Shown: piece after piece, positions 34,074-44,432 of the stretch | Layout: each line of letters starts with the position of its first letter | Position numbering within the stretch: position 1 is the stretch's first letter | Assembly (NCBI RefSeq): GCF_027531025.1 | Contig: NZ_JAPZQX010000001.1 | Span: 33,590-97,589 of the forward strand | DNA from: Novosphingobium sp. | Lineage (GTDB): Bacteria > Pseudomonadota > Alphaproteobacteria > Sphingomonadales > Sphingomonadaceae | Direction: 5' to 3' | Length of the DNA stretch: 64,000 nucleotides | Translations under genes and position numbers: made by a program | Notes under the pieces: generated by a model | The model's input: the letters and a program-made list of their open reading frames with translations, nothing else | Database searches by the model: none | What the model was told of the DNA's origin: nothing

Positions 34074-35429
34074 TCAGGGCCGCAGCGGCCCCCAGGCGGG
34101 ATCGGAACCATCGACCGGGGTCGGCAGGCGGCGCTCGTTGCGCCCGGTCAGATCGACTTGCCAGAGCGAAGCCTTGCCGCTGCCGCGCGCCGTGCGGAAG
34201 AATTGCACGATTCGGCCGTTGGGGGCCCAGGTCGGTGCCTCGTCCTGCCACGAGTCGGTCAGGTACCGCATCCCCTTGCCGCTGGGGTCCATCACCGCGA
34301 TGCGCAGGTTCCCGGCGATGTGGGTAAAGGCGATCTGATCGCCGCGCGGGCTCCATTCGGGCGTGGCCGAGCGGCCGCCGAAGAAGCTGATCCGGCGCTG
34401 GTCGGTGCCGTCGATATTCATCACATAGACCTGCTGGCTGCCCGACCGGTCGCTTTCGAAAACGATCCGCTTGCCGTCGGGCGAGAAGCTGCCGCCGATG
34501 TCGATCCCCGGGGCATCGGTCAGCCGCACCGCTGCGCCGCCGCTGGCGGGCATCTTGTAGATGTCGGTATTGCCGCCCGCCGCCATCGAATAGAGCACCC
34601 ACTTGCCATCGGGCGACCAGCGCGGCGCGAACAGCGGATTGCTGGTCTGCAGCAGCAGCCGCTGGCTGTTGCGCTCAAGGTCGTAGATGTAGATCCGCGG
34701 CTGGCCGTTGAAATAGCTGAGATAAAGGATCGACTTGTAATCGGGCGAATAGCGCGGGGTCAGCGCGATGGTCTGCCCGGTGGTCAGATAGCGGTGGTTG
34801 GCCCCGTCCGAATCCATGATCGCCAGTCGCTTCATCCGGCGATCCTTCGGCCCGGTTTCGGCAATATAGGCGATCCGGCTGTCGAAGAACGGGTTCTCGC
34901 CCGAGAGGCGCGCATAGACGAGGTCAGCGCACTTGTGCGCGGCGCGGCGCCAGTCGGTGGGGGCCACCTGCCAGGCCGCGCTGGCCAACTGCTGCTTCAG
35001 CGCGACGTCATAGAGATAGCAGCCGACCAGCAGCTGGTTGCCCTCGCCCGGGCGGACAAAGCCCTGAACCAGCATTTCCGCGCTGCGGCCCGACCAGGTC
35101 TGATAGGCCGGCGCGCGCACTTCCTCATAGGCCGGGCGTGGCAGGGTTTCGGGGCCAACCGGCTTGAACAGGCCATTGTTCTTGAGGTTGGCGGTGATGA
35201 TCTGCGCGAGGCTGGTGCCAAGCGCGGCGGTCGAGCCGGCGCTGGTCGCGGTCGGCACGTCGGCATTGGTGGCGAAGGCGGGGATGGCGATGCCCAGGTC
35301 CTGCCAGTCGGACTCATCGAGAACTTCTATCGCTGCCTCTGGTGCCGCTTGAGTTGGCGGGACCGTTTCCTGCGCCAGGATGGGAGCAGAAAAAAGAGCA
35401 AGTGTAACAAGAACTGCACTGGGCTTCAT
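34074..35429 (-). CDS. tolB: Tol-Pal system periplasmic protein TolB
   Basis: 451 aa. Signal peptide (M-K-P-S-A-V-L-V-T-L-A-L-F-S-A), an N-terminal TolB domain, and a six-bladed propeller whose blades repeat the pattern S-P-D-G-K / W-S-P-D-G-K / D-I-Y-K-M / G-S-F-S-P-D-G-K-R-I-V-F-E-S-D-R. It bridges Pal and the inner-membrane TolQRA complex. Full length. Three bases separate it from tolA. The first 80 or so bases of the gene share the low G+C of the tolA end. Confidence 0.96.
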   Translation of the reverse strand: MKPSAVLVTLALFSAPILAQETVPPTQAAPEAAIEVLDESDWQDLGIAIPAFATNADVPTATSAGSTAALGTSLAQIITANLKNNGLFKPVGPETLPRPAYEEVRAPAYQTWSGRSAEMLVQGFVRPGEGNQLLVGCYLYDVALKQQLASAAWQVAPTDWRRAAHKCADLVYARLSGENPFFDSRIAYIAETGPKDRRMKRLAIMDSDGANHRYLTTGQTIALTPRYSPDYKSILYLSYFNGQPRIYIYDLERNSQRLLLQTSNPLFAPRWSPDGKWVLYSMAAGGNTDIYKMPASGGAAVRLTDAPGIDIGGSFSPDGKRIVFESDRSGSQQVYVMNIDGTDQRRISFFGGRSATPEWSPRGDQIAFTHIAGNLRIAVMDPSGKGMRYLTDSWQDEAPTWAPNGRIVQFFRTARGSGKASLWQVDLTGRNERRLPTPVDGSDPAWGPLRP

Positions 35430-35432
35430 AGT

Positions 35433-36299
35433 TTAGATGCTCTTTCTCATACGGATCGGCGGGGGTTTCTTCCAAGCTTCATATAACTCATTCGGTAGCT
35501 GGAATGGTGCAGCTAGTTGAAGCGCACGTACTGCTTCTTCGGCATGTCGTCTTGCTTGACTTCGGTTTGAATCAGTAATCCCCTCTTGGTTCAAAACCTT
35601 GGGAGCACCGGCAAGAGATCCGTCTGGGTTGAGTTCAATTGAGACTATCGTGACAAGCTTTTCGGTGTCCACGCCTTGTGGGACACGCCCCTGCCATTTG
35701 GGCTTTATCTGCCGAAGTATCGCGCTGGCCAGCGCCGAACGCACCGCCGGGCCGATCGCGGCGGCCGGTTGCCCGGTGGCGGGACCGGTGGCCGTGGCGC
35801 CGGGCGTGCCCTTCAGGAAATCGGGGCCGATCCGGCTGCCCCCTGCCGGACCCTTGGGCGGCGTTTGCGGCTGGGCCTTGGTCACCGGGGCTTTGGTGGC
35901 TGGAGTTTTCGTGGGAGGAGCCTTGGTCGGCGGCGTCTTGACTGGCTGGGCCTTGGCGGGCGGCGCCTTGGGTGCCGGTGTTGGCTGCGCCTTGGGTAGC
36001 GGACGCGGTTCCGGTTTCGGCTCTGGTCGGGCCTGGGGCGGCGCGGGTACCGGCGCGGGCGGCGGCGGAGTGGCATCCATTCCCAGTTCGGGGGCCTGGT
36101 CAGGCGCGGCGGCGGCGGCTGGATCGGGCGAGGTCGAGGTGAGGCCCACGTCCTCGCTCAGCGTCACGGTCATCCGCTCGGGCATGGGCAGCGGCTTTGG
36201 CCCCGGTTGGAGTGCCAGGACAGCCACCAGCGCGACATGGGCCGCCAGCGCAATCGCCAGTGCCACGCCTTCATCGCGCCTGATGAGAGCCCGGTCCAT
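35433..36299 (-). CDS. tolA: TolA-like energy transducer of the Tol-Pal system
   Basis: 288 aa. One N-terminal membrane helix (I-A-L-A-A-H-V-A-L-V-A-V-L-A-L), a long periplasmic arm of P/A/K repeats (A-P-P-T-K-T-P-A-T-K-A-P and similar), and a C-terminal globular domain in which V-R-S-A-L-A-S-A-I-L-R-Q-I-K-P-K-W starts the TolA/TonB-type fold. Position between tolR and tolB fixes the role. The last 85 or so codons are near 50% G+C, while the arm is far above that, a sharp compositional break. Start at M-D-R-A-L-I. Confidence 0.9.
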   Translation of the reverse strand: MDRALIRRDEGVALAIALAAHVALVAVLALQPGPKPLPMPERMTVTLSEDVGLTSTSPDPAAAAAPDQAPELGMDATPPPPAPVPAPPQARPEPKPEPRPLPKAQPTPAPKAPPAKAQPVKTPPTKAPPTKTPATKAPVTKAQPQTPPKGPAGGSRIGPDFLKGTPGATATGPATGQPAAAIGPAVRSALASAILRQIKPKWQGRVPQGVDTEKLVTIVSIELNPDGSLAGAPKVLNQEGITDSNRSQARRHAEEAVRALQLAAPFQLPNELYEAWKKPPPIRMRKSI

Positions 36300-36303
36300 G
36301 GCG

Positions 36304-36803
<500 letters not shown>

Positions 36804-36804
<1 letters not shown>

Positions 36805-37523
36805 CAGGCCGCGTCCAGTTCGCGGCTGAGGCTGGCGTGGAACCGGTCGGCAAAGCGCTGCAACCGGGCTTCCAGCCGGTTCACGCCCTGGGCAAAGCGG
36901 TTATAGGCAATCACCGCCGGGATCGCCGCGAACAGGCCGATCGCCGTGGCGAACAGCGCCTCGGAAATCCCCGGCGCGACCACGGCCAGCGACGAGTTTT
37001 CCTGTGCGCCGATCTGGAAGAACGAATTCATGATCCCCCAGACCGTGCCGAACAAGCCAATGAAGGGGGCGACCGAGCCGGTCGTGGCGAGGAAGCCGAG
37101 CCGTTCGGACAGCTTGTCCGCCTCGTGCGCCACGGCGCTGTCCATCGCGGTCGCCAGCCGCTGGCGCACGCCTTCGCGGTCAATCGCCTTGGCGGCGGTG
37201 GAGCGCCGCCATTCGCCCAGCCCCGCCGCGACGATCCGCGCGCTGGGCACTTCGCCCGCTTCCTTGCCACCGCGTTCGGCCTGGAAGGCCTCGATATCGC
37301 TGGCCTTCCAGAAATCGCGTTCATAGGCATCGCAGCGCTTGCGGATTCCGGCCATGCGCAGGCCGAACGAGATCACGATCGCCCAGACCCAGACCGAGGC
37401 CAGCACCAGCCCGGCCATGACCGACTGGACCACGATATCGGCGGCCAGGAACAGCTCGATCGGATCGAGCCGGGTGGGGCCGGTTACAGGCGCGGCGGCG
37501 GCAAGCGAAGCAAGAACGGTCAT
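36804..37523 (-). CDS. tolQ: TolQ/MotA/ExbB-family proton channel protein
   Basis: 239 aa with three membrane helices. The ExbB/TolQ core is seen in [23 protein letters not shown] and [17 protein letters not shown]. Stator part of the proton-driven Tol motor. The start M-T-V-L-A-S-L is chosen because upstream codons read as non-membrane, low-information sequence. Overlaps ybgC by four bases. Confidence 0.95.
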
Positions 37524-37993
37524 GCGGATCCTTCGGTGGATGGGGTGGCGGGCATGATGGTGGCAAAGGCCGCGCGCCAGGGCGCGGGCATCCGGCGCGG
37601 ACGACCATCGGGAGCAACGAAACCGACCCGCAGCCGCGCTTCGGCCAGCAGCAGGCCATCCTCGCGGCGGGCGATCTGGTGCATCCGGCACGAGGCCGCG
37701 CCCAGCTCCTCGCAGGTCGTCTCGATGAACACGGCATCGTCGAGCCGGGCCGGGGCGGCATAGCGGATCGACAGGTCGGCCACGGCAAAGGCCCCCTCAC
37801 CTGCCTCGTTCACCGCGCGCTGGTCGATCCCCAGCAGCCGCACGAAGTCGCTGCGGGCGCGTTCGAACCAGCGCAGATAATTGGCATGATAGACCACGCC
37901 CGACAGGTCGGTGTCCTCGAAATAGGCGCGCACGGCGAAGTGGTGCACGGTTCCATCGATCAGGCCAGCGGGTGGGGCGGGATATGACGCCAT
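37520..37993 (-). CDS. ybgC: Tol-Pal system-associated acyl-CoA thioesterase YbgC
   Basis: 157 aa hotdog enzyme. Y-F-E-D-T-D-L-S-G-V-V-Y-H-A-N-Y-L-R-W-F-E-R-A-R is the family motif with the catalytic aspartate (quoted here with single-residue spacing). It is the first gene of the tol operon, as in many proteobacteria, and overlaps tolQ by four bases. It acts on acyl-CoA or acyl-ACP in the cytosol; the link to the Tol system is by gene order. Confidence 0.95.
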   Translation of the reverse strand: MASYPAPPAGLIDGTVHHFAVRAYFEDTDLSGVVYHANYLRWFERARSDFVRLLGIDQRAVNEAGEGAFAVADLSIRYAAPARLDDAVFIETTCEELGAASCRMHQIARREDGLLLAEARLRVGFVAPDGRPRRMPAPWRAAFATIMPATPSTEGSA

Positions 37994-38038
37994 AGCCCCA
38001 GCCTTAGCCGGGGGGCGAGTCGCAGGGCAAGCGCTGGA

Positions 38039-38425
38039 TCAGTCGAACCGCGCCAGCATCGGGCCGAGCGGTTTCCCGCCGAACAGGTGAACATGCAGGT
38101 GCGGCACTTCCTGGTGGCCGTTATGGCCGATGTTGGCGAGCAGCCGGTAGCCCGGCTCGACCAGCCCGAGCGAGCGGGCGACATGGCCCACCGCGCGGAC
38201 AAACCCGGCGATCTCCTCGGCCGCCGCCCGGGCCGAGAAATCGTCCCAGCTGACATAGGCGCCCTTGGGGATCACCAGCACATGGGTGGGCGCCTGGGGA
38301 TTGATATCGTGGAAGGCCAGCGCCCATTCGTCTTCATAGACCGTGCGGTTCGGGATTTCCCCGCGCAGGATCTTCGCGAAGACGTTCTGGCTGTCATAGG
38401 GCAGGGTCGGGTCGATCGGCATCAT
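38039..38425 (-). CDS. HIT-family (HinT-like) nucleotide hydrolase
   Basis: 128 aa. The histidine triad is complete as H-L-H-V-H-L-F, and N-V-F-A-K-I-L-R-G-E-I-P is the usual N-terminal motif. Probably a purine nucleoside phosphoramidase. It lies directly after hisE and overlaps it by four bases, an arrangement common in sphingomonads. Confidence 0.93.
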   Translation of the reverse strand: MMPIDPTLPYDSQNVFAKILRGEIPNRTVYEDEWALAFHDINPQAPTHVLVIPKGAYVSWDDFSARAAAEEIAGFVRAVGHVARSLGLVEPGYRLLANIGHNGHQEVPHLHVHLFGGKPLGPMLARFD

Positions 38426-38745
38426 TCGCTCCGGCTGGCTTTTTCGGCGATTCCGCTGGTGCCTTCGCGGCGATCGAGTTCGGCCAGGACCTCGTCGAGC
38501 GAGACACCCTTGGCATCAAGCAGCACCAGCAAGTGAAAGATCGTGTCGGCCGCTTCGCCAACCAGCTCCTCATGGGTGCCGGCCAGGGCCGCGGTGATGG
38601 TTTCAACCGCCTCTTCCCCCAGCTTGCGCGCGATCACCGGCAGGCCACGCGCATAGAGCTTGGCCACCCAGCTGGAGGCCGGATCGGCATGGCGGCGCGC
38701 GGCGATCGTCGCGGCCAGGCGGGCAAGGGTATCGGGGGCGGTCAT
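38422..38745 (-). CDS. hisE: phosphoribosyl-ATP diphosphatase HisE
   Basis: 107 aa. Second step of histidine synthesis: hydrolyses phosphoribosyl-ATP to phosphoribosyl-AMP. The MazG-like helix motif is K-L-G-E-E-A-V-E-T-I and E-A-A-D-T-I-F-H-L-L-V-L-L, with the acidic residues that bind magnesium. A stand-alone HisE, not fused to HisI. Start at M-T-A-P-D-T. Confidence 0.95.
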   Translation of the reverse strand: MTAPDTLARLAATIAARRHADPASSWVAKLYARGLPVIARKLGEEAVETITAALAGTHEELVGEAADTIFHLLVLLDAKGVSLDEVLAELDRREGTSGIAEKASRSE

Positions 38746-38789
38746 GACCCGGCAGGAAATGCGGTGACAGCCCCAAGCCGTCAAGCAAT

Positions 38790-38996
38790 TCAATCCAGCG
38801 GAGGGCGCTTTCCGCCGTAGCGGCCGATGATCACCCCCAGCACGCCCAGCGCCAGCAGGGTCGCCGCGCCGGGATCGGGGATCGGCGTACCCGCACCCGG
38901 CCCGGAATTGGCCAGGGCGGGAGCATCCGCACCGAGCAGCAGCAGGGCCAGCAGTAGCTGGGGCCAAGCGCGCCGCAGGGAGTGGAAATGCGTCAT
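38790..38996 (-). CDS. tiny exported protein with PEP-CTERM-like C terminus
   Basis: 68 aa. A signal peptide (W-P-Q-L-L-L-A-L-L-L-L-G...A-L-A-N) is followed by only about ten residues, then P-I-P-D-P-G-A-A-T-L-L-A-L-G-V-L-G and a positive end R-Y-G-G-K-R, the order motif-helix-basic cluster of PEP-CTERM sorting signals with PDP in place of PEP. There is almost no mature domain. It sits between hisF and hisE on the same strand. A real small protein or a decayed longer one. Confidence 0.6.
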   Translation of the reverse strand: MTHFHSLRRAWPQLLLALLLLGADAPALANSGPGAGTPIPDPGAATLLALGVLGVIIGRYGGKRPPLD

Positions 38997-39111
38997 CGCA
39001 ATGGTTTACGCAATCTCCATGCCAGCACCGCCCGGGGCGCGGAGTCGCGTCGAGTTAATGGTTAAGGGTTAGGTGCATTTGCTAACAGATGTAAACCGCG
39101 CCGACTCCGCC

Positions 39112-39873
39112 TCAGCCCCGCGCGGGCAGTCCGGCAGCGCGCAGGGCCGCGTGGGCCTCGGCAATGGTATGTTTGCCGAAGTGGAAGATCGAGGCCGCCA
39201 GCACCGCGCTGGCATGGCCCCTGGTCACGCCTTCGACCAGGTGCTCAAGCGTGCCGACCCCGCCGCTGGCGATCACCGGCACCGAAACGGCATCGGCAAT
39301 GGTCGCGGTCAGGTCGAGGTCATAGCCGCGCTGAGTGCCATCCCCGTCCATCGAGGTGACCAGCAGTTCGCCAGCGCCCAGCCCTGCCAGCCGCATGGCA
39401 TGTTCCACTGCATCGATCCCGGTCGCCTTGCGGCCGCCGTGGGTGAAAATTTCCCAGTTGCCGCGCGGGGTGCGCCGGGCATCGACCGAGGCAACCACGC
39501 ACTGGCTGCCAAAGCGTTCGGCAATATCGGCCACCACTTCGGGCCGGCTCACGGCGGCGGAATTGACCGCCACCTTGTCGGCCCCGGCCAGCAGCAGCGC
39601 GCGGGCATCCTCCACCGCGCGCACCCCGCCCCCGACCGTCAGCGGCATGAAGCAGACTTCCGCCGTTCGCCGCACCACGTCGAGCAACGTGCCGCGCCCT
39701 TCGTGGCTGGCGCTGATATCGAGGAAGCACAGCTCATCCGCCCCGGCCGCGTCATAGGCCCGCGCCTGCTCGACCGGATCGCCGGCATCCTTGAGGTCAA
39801 CGAAGTTCACGCCCTTGACCACCCGGCCATCGGCGACATCGAGACAGGGGATGACGCGAACGCGGACGGTCAT
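39112..39873 (-). CDS. hisF: imidazole glycerol phosphate synthase subunit HisF
   Basis: 253 aa TIM barrel. [15 protein letters not shown], the first catalytic aspartate region, and the phosphate loops G-G-G-V and A-S-G-G-V-G are present. Cyclase half of the enzyme that makes the imidazole ring; it uses ammonia from HisH. Overlaps hisA by four bases. Confidence 0.97.
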   Translation of the reverse strand: MTVRVRVIPCLDVADGRVVKGVNFVDLKDAGDPVEQARAYDAAGADELCFLDISASHEGRGTLLDVVRRTAEVCFMPLTVGGGVRAVEDARALLLAGADKVAVNSAAVSRPEVVADIAERFGSQCVVASVDARRTPRGNWEIFTHGGRKATGIDAVEHAMRLAGLGAGELLVTSMDGDGTQRGYDLDLTATIADAVSVPVIASGGVGTLEHLVEGVTRGHASAVLAASIFHFGKHTIAEAHAALRAAGLPARG

Positions 39874-40598
39874 GCGCGGTTGGCCATCGCGATGGCGGCG
39901 GCGAGGTCCAGTCGGCCTTCGTAAAGCGCGCGACCGGTGATCACGCCCTCGATTCCATCCACCGCGTGGAGCGAGAGGATGTGGATGTCATCAAGGCCCT
40001 TCACGCCGCCCGAGGCAATCACCGGCAGATCGACCTGGCGGGCGAGTTCCACCGTCGCGTCGATATTGACGCCCTTCAGCAAGCCATCGCGGCCAATGTC
40101 GGTGAAGAGCAGGCTGGCCACCCCGGCATCCTCGAACCGCCGGGCCAGATCGACCACCGGCACGTCGGACACCTCGGCCCAGCCTTCGGTCGCGACCATG
40201 CCGTCGCGGGCATCGACCGCGACGACGATCCCGCCGGGAAACTCGCGCGCCATGTCCTTGACGAATTCCGGGTCCTTGAGCGCGGCCGAGCCCATCACGA
40301 CCCGCGACACGCCCAGGTCGAACCAGCCTTCCACCGCTTCGCGCGTACGGATCCCGCCGCCCAGCTGGACGTGGCCATCGAAGGCCTCGAGAATGCTTTC
40401 CACCGCCGCGCGGTTCTCCGCCCGGCCAGCAAAGCTGCCGTCGAGATCGACCACGTGGAGGAACTGCGACCCGGCAGCGGCGAACAGCTGCGCCTGGGCG
40501 GCCGGGTTGTCACCATAGACCGTCGCGCGGTCCATATCCCCTTCGGACAGGCGGACAACCTGCCCGCCCTTGAGGTCGATAGCGGGAAAAACGATCAT
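39870..40598 (-). CDS. hisA: phosphoribosylformimino-AICAR ribotide isomerase HisA
   Basis: 242 aa TIM barrel, paralogue of His[21 protein letters not shown] and A-S-G-G-V-K-G mark the catalytic and phosphate sites. Start at M-I-V-F-P; a GTG five codons upstream is less likely. It comes about 190 bp after hisH, so the his operon has a gap here. Confidence 0.97.
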   Translation of the reverse strand: MIVFPAIDLKGGQVVRLSEGDMDRATVYGDNPAAQAQLFAAAGSQFLHVVDLDGSFAGRAENRAAVESILEAFDGHVQLGGGIRTREAVEGWFDLGVSRVVMGSAALKDPEFVKDMAREFPGGIVVAVDARDGMVATEGWAEVSDVPVVDLARRFEDAGVASLLFTDIGRDGLLKGVNIDATVELARQVDLPVIASGGVKGLDDIHILSLHAVDGIEGVITGRALYEGRLDLAAAIAMANRA

Positions 40599-40788
40599 TG
40601 CTGGCCTTTCCACCGGGCGTTCATCGCAGGGGCAGAACGCTTGGACCGCCTGGACCAGTCTCTAATCGCAAAAAAGTCTGACCCCACAGATGCCACGGCC
40701 AGGCCATGAACAGAGGTCGTGAAAGCAGGGTTGCGCATCGCGCCACCATGCCATGACGTGGCGCGGTAGGACAGCGGCTGAGCGCGGC

Positions 40789-41409
40789 TCACGGCTTCCA
40801 TTCCAGGAACCTTTCCAGCAGGGCAAGGCCATAGGCCTGGCTCTTTTCGGGGTGGAACTGCACCCCCAGGATCGTGTCGCGGCCCACGGCTGCCACCAGC
40901 CCGCCGCCATGGTCGGTCATGGCCAGGGGATGGTGCCCGTCATCGGGGACGAAGTGGTAGGAATGGAGGAAATAGGCCTCGCCCGCGTCCAGCAGCGGGG
41001 CATGGGGACGGACGAGGACATCGTTCCAGCCCATATGGGGGATCTTGATCGCGGGATCGGTCCGCTCGATCAGCCGCACTTCGCCGCCGATCCAGTCCAG
41101 CCCCGGGGTCACGCCATGCTCCACCCCGCGCGAGGCGAGCAATTGCATGCCGACGCAAATGCCCAGGAACGGCGCTGCGCCAACCAGCACCCGTTCGGTC
41201 ATCGCCTCGACCAGGTGGGGGATCGCCCGCAGCCCTTCGGCGCAGGCCTTGAAGCTGCCGACGCCGGGCAGGACAATGCGGTCCGCTGCGCGGACCACGT
41301 CCGGGTCGGCGGTGACCTGAATCCCTTCCGCCCCGGCGGCCTTCAGCGCATTTGCCACCGAGTGAAGATTGCCTGCGCCATAATCGACGAGGGCAATGAC
41401 TTCAGCCAC
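40789..41409 (-). CDS. hisH: imidazole glycerol phosphate synthase subunit HisH
   Basis: 206 aa class I glutamine amidotransferase. The nucleophile cysteine lies in [11 protein letters not shown], and the catalytic His/Glu pair in V-Q-F-H-P-E-K-S-Q. It feeds ammonia to HisF. GTG start: [15 protein letters not shown] is the family start, and it overlaps the hisB stop by eight bases. Confidence 0.95.
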   Translation of the reverse strand: MAEVIALVDYGAGNLHSVANALKAAGAEGIQVTADPDVVRAADRIVLPGVGSFKACAEGLRAIPHLVEAMTERVLVGAAPFLGICVGMQLLASRGVEHGVTPGLDWIGGEVRLIERTDPAIKIPHMGWNDVLVRPHAPLLDAGEAYFLHSYHFVPDDGHHPLAMTDHGGGLVAAVGRDTILGVQFHPEKSQAYGLALLERFLEWKP

Positions 41410-41995
41410 CGAGCTGACCCTTGGTCGACGGGATCGCCCCGCCCTTGCGCGGATCCAGCTCCACCGCCTGGCGCATCGCCCGGGCAAAGCCCTTGTAGAT
41501 GCCTTCGCAGATATGGTGGTTGTTGGTGCCGTAGAGCAGCTCGATATGCAGCGTGATGCCCACCGCCTGGGCGATCGACTGGAACCAGTGCTCGAACAGC
41601 TCGGTATCCATTTCGCCCAGCCGTTCCTGGGTGAACTTCGCGTTCCAGACCAGCCAGGGGCGGCCCGAAATGTCGAGCGCGACGCGGGCCAGCGCCTCGT
41701 CCATCGGGCTGTAGGCGGTGCCATAACGGCCGATCCCGGCCTTGTCGCCGAGCGCCTGGGCAATCGCCTGGCCCAGCGCGATCGCGCTGTCCTCGGTCGT
41801 GTGGTGCTGGTCCACGTGCAGGTCGCCCTTCACGTGGCACGTCACGTCGATCAGCGAGTGGCGGCTGAACTGCTCGATCATGTGATCGAGGAACCCGATC
41901 CCTGTGGAGACGTCATAGGCCCCCGTCCCGTCGAGGTTCACTTCGACGAGAATGTCGGTTTCGTGAGTCTTGCGGGCGATCCGTCCGGTGCGCAT
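41402..41995 (-). CDS. hisB: imidazoleglycerol-phosphate dehydratase HisB
   Basis: 197 aa, dehydratase only (no phosphatase domain). Manganese-binding motifs G-F-L-D-H-M-I-E-Q and H-H-T-T-E-D are duplicated as expected in the second half (N-N-H-H-I-C-E-G). First gene of the his cluster on this strand, divergent from sspB. Confidence 0.97.
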   Translation of the reverse strand: MRTGRIARKTHETDILVEVNLDGTGAYDVSTGIGFLDHMIEQFSRHSLIDVTCHVKGDLHVDQHHTTEDSAIALGQAIAQALGDKAGIGRYGTAYSPMDEALARVALDISGRPWLVWNAKFTQERLGEMDTELFEHWFQSIAQAVGITLHIELLYGTNNHHICEGIYKGFARAMRQAVELDPRKGGAIPSTKGQLGG

Positions 41996-42077
41996 GGGGC
42001 TGGCCTATAGGCCGGAAATGGCCCTGTGCAAGCGCTTTGCCCTTGACCATGGCGTCAGGCAAAGCCACTTGGAGGCC

Positions 42078-42563
42078 ATGAGCGATGAAGCCCCCGATAG
42101 CCTGATCCCCTATGACGAGATCGTGCAGGAGGCCCTGCGCGCGGTAGTGGGCCGGGTGCTGGGCCAGGTCGAGGCCGGAGGCGGCGTGCTGCCGGGCGCC
42201 CATCATTTCTACATCACTTTCAAGACCGGGGCGCCGGGCGTGTCGATCCCGACGCACCTGAAGGAGCGCTTCCCGGACGAAATGACCATCGTGCTGCAGA
42301 ACAAGTTTTGGGACCTTGGCGTCACCGAGGACGGGTTCACGGTCGGCCTTTCGTTCAACCAGCTGCCGGCCAAGCTCGACGTGCCCTTTTCGGCGATCAC
42401 CGCCTTTGTCGATCCGGCGGTCGATTTCGGGCTGCAGTTCCAGGCCATGGTGCCCGATGCCGCGCCCGAACCGCATGACGAGGCCGGGAATGACGAACCC
42501 CCGGTGGCCGATGGCGAGCCGGGTTCCAACGTCGTCACGATCGATTTCGGGCGCAAGAAATGA
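42078..42563 (+). CDS. SspB-family ClpXP adaptor protein (alphaproteobacterial type)
   Basis: 161 aa. The substrate-binding domain is seen from I-P-Y-D-E-I-V-Q-E-A-L-R through H-F-Y-I-T-F-K-T and V-L-Q-N-K-F-W-D-L, ending in an acidic linker and a final V-V-T-I-D-F-G-R-K-K, the ClpX-docking tail. Delivers ssrA-tagged or other substrates to ClpXP. GGAGG is only two bases before this ATG, so an upstream start in the same open frame cannot be excluded. Overlaps the next gene by four bases. Confidence 0.9.
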   Translation: MSDEAPDSLIPYDEIVQEALRAVVGRVLGQVEAGGGVLPGAHHFYITFKTGAPGVSIPTHLKERFPDEMTIVLQNKFWDLGVTEDGFTVGLSFNQLPAKLDVPFSAITAFVDPAVDFGLQFQAMVPDAAPEPHDEAGNDEPPVADGEPGSNVVTIDFGRKK

Positions 42564-42865
42564 CCCTGCCCGATCGCCTGTTGGCGCGGCTGGCGCGGCA
42601 AGGCGGCGGACGACTGCTCAACACCGCGATTGCCAAGGCGCTGCCCGACACGCCCGAACCGGCCGGGCAGAAACGCAACCTGCTGTCCGGGATCGCCGGA
42701 GCCGTGGCGATGCGGGTGGCGACCCGCTCGGTCCCTGGCGCAATCGTTGTCACCTCGGGCCTGATCGCCAAGAAGCTCTATGACCGGCGCAAGGCCCGCA
42801 AGGGTGCGGCGCAGGCGCAGGCGAAGACGCAGGCGGTAGGGCAAAAAGACACCGGCGAGACTTGA
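42560..42865 (+). CDS. hypothetical protein, 101 aa
   Basis: Coupled to sspB through an ATGA overlap. A basic N terminus (L-P-D-R-L-L-A-R-L-A-R-Q), a glycine/alanine-rich middle that could insert in a membrane (L-L-S-G-I-A-G-A-V-A-M-R...A-I-V-V-T-S-G-L-I-A) and a lysine/alanine/glutamine-rich end. Family not recognised; its position between sspB and gmk suggests a conserved small gene. Confidence 0.65.
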   Translation: MTLPDRLLARLARQGGGRLLNTAIAKALPDTPEPAGQKRNLLSGIAGAVAMRVATRSVPGAIVVTSGLIAKKLYDRRKARKGAAQAQAKTQAVGQKDTGET

Positions 42866-42895
42866 TCGCCCGCCCGCCTTGCGCGATTGGAGCGC

Positions 42896-43534
<639 letters not shown>

Positions 43535-43544
43535 GGCCAGGATC

Positions 43545-44429
43545 CTAGGGCAAGCCGGCCCGACCGACATCGACCTCCGCGACCAGCACCTTGCCCAGCG
43601 GGGCCTTGGCCGCCTCGTGCGCATCCGAACTCGGCGCGACGAGCATGAACAGGTGCTTCCCTTCCGGCCCGCCGAGCATGCAGGCATAGCAAGGCAGGCC
43701 CGTTTCGATCACTGCCAGCACTTCGCCACCGGGCGCGATCAGCGCGCATTCCGGGGCCAGCGGGTTGGCAATCCACACCGCGCCTGACGCATCGAGGCAG
43801 ATCCCGTCCGGTACGCGCGGCCAGGTGGGCGCCCATTCTCGGCGGTTGGTGAGGGTGCCATCGTCGGCAATGTCGAACGCTGTCAGCCGCCCGCCCAGTG
43901 TCTCGCCCACGATCAGCGTGCCGCCGTCGGGGGTGATGACCATGCCGTTGGGAAAGCTGAACTTTTCACCGGGGGCGGCATCGCTGACGGTGCCATCGGG
44001 CTGGACCAGCGCGAGCACGGTGGTCGGGTGATCGCCGATCACGCTTTCCGGGCCGCGAGCGCGCAGTTCGGCATCCAGATCGAAGCCGAAGTTGCCGACA
44101 TAAGCCCGGCCCTGCCCATCGACGACCATGTCGTTGCAGAGGAAAGCGGAATGGCCGGTCAGGTCGGCATGGCGCTCGAACCGGCCATCGGGCCAGCGCC
44201 GCCAGACCTGGCGAAGTTCCATCCGCACCACCAGCAGCGAGCCATCGGGCAGCCAGCCAAGGCCGGAAGGGCGCCCTTCCAGCTCCAGCTCGGCCTGCAG
44301 GTCTCCCGCCAGCGAGACCGAGCAGACCCGGCTGGCATAGAAGTCTGACAGCCACAACCGGCCCTCATGCCAGCGCGGTCCCTCGCCAAAGTAGATCCCT
44401 TGAGCGAGCGTGCGGACCGCGCGGCTCAT
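43545..44429 (-). CDS. SMP-30/gluconolactonase-family hydrolase
   Basis: 294 aa six-bladed propeller. E-G-P-R-W gives the metal-binding glutamate, and S-F-P-N-G-M and P-D-G-I-C-L-D give the other metal and catalytic positions. Hydrolyses a lactone or related ester. It is 3 bp behind the short-chain dehydrogenase on the same strand, so it is probably part of the catabolic block; a dehydrogenase plus a lactonase is a common pair. Confidence 0.88.
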   Translation of the reverse strand: MSRAVRTLAQGIYFGEGPRWHEGRLWLSDFYASRVCSVSLAGDLQAELELEGRPSGLGWLPDGSLLVVRMELRQVWRRWPDGRFERHADLTGHSAFLCNDMVVDGQGRAYVGNFGFDLDAELRARGPESVIGDHPTTVLALVQPDGTVSDAAPGEKFSFPNGMVITPDGGTLIVGETLGGRLTAFDIADDGTLTNRREWAPTWPRVPDGICLDASGAVWIANPLAPECALIAPGGEVLAVIETGLPCYACMLGGPEGKHLFMLVAPSSDAHEAAKAPLGKVLVAEVDVGRAGLP

Positions 44430-44432
44430 GGC

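Noticed and set aside
40740..40764. Terminator between hisH and hisA
   Set aside because: GCGCCAC and GTGGCGC can pair, but the loop is long and no T run follows, so I do not call it.
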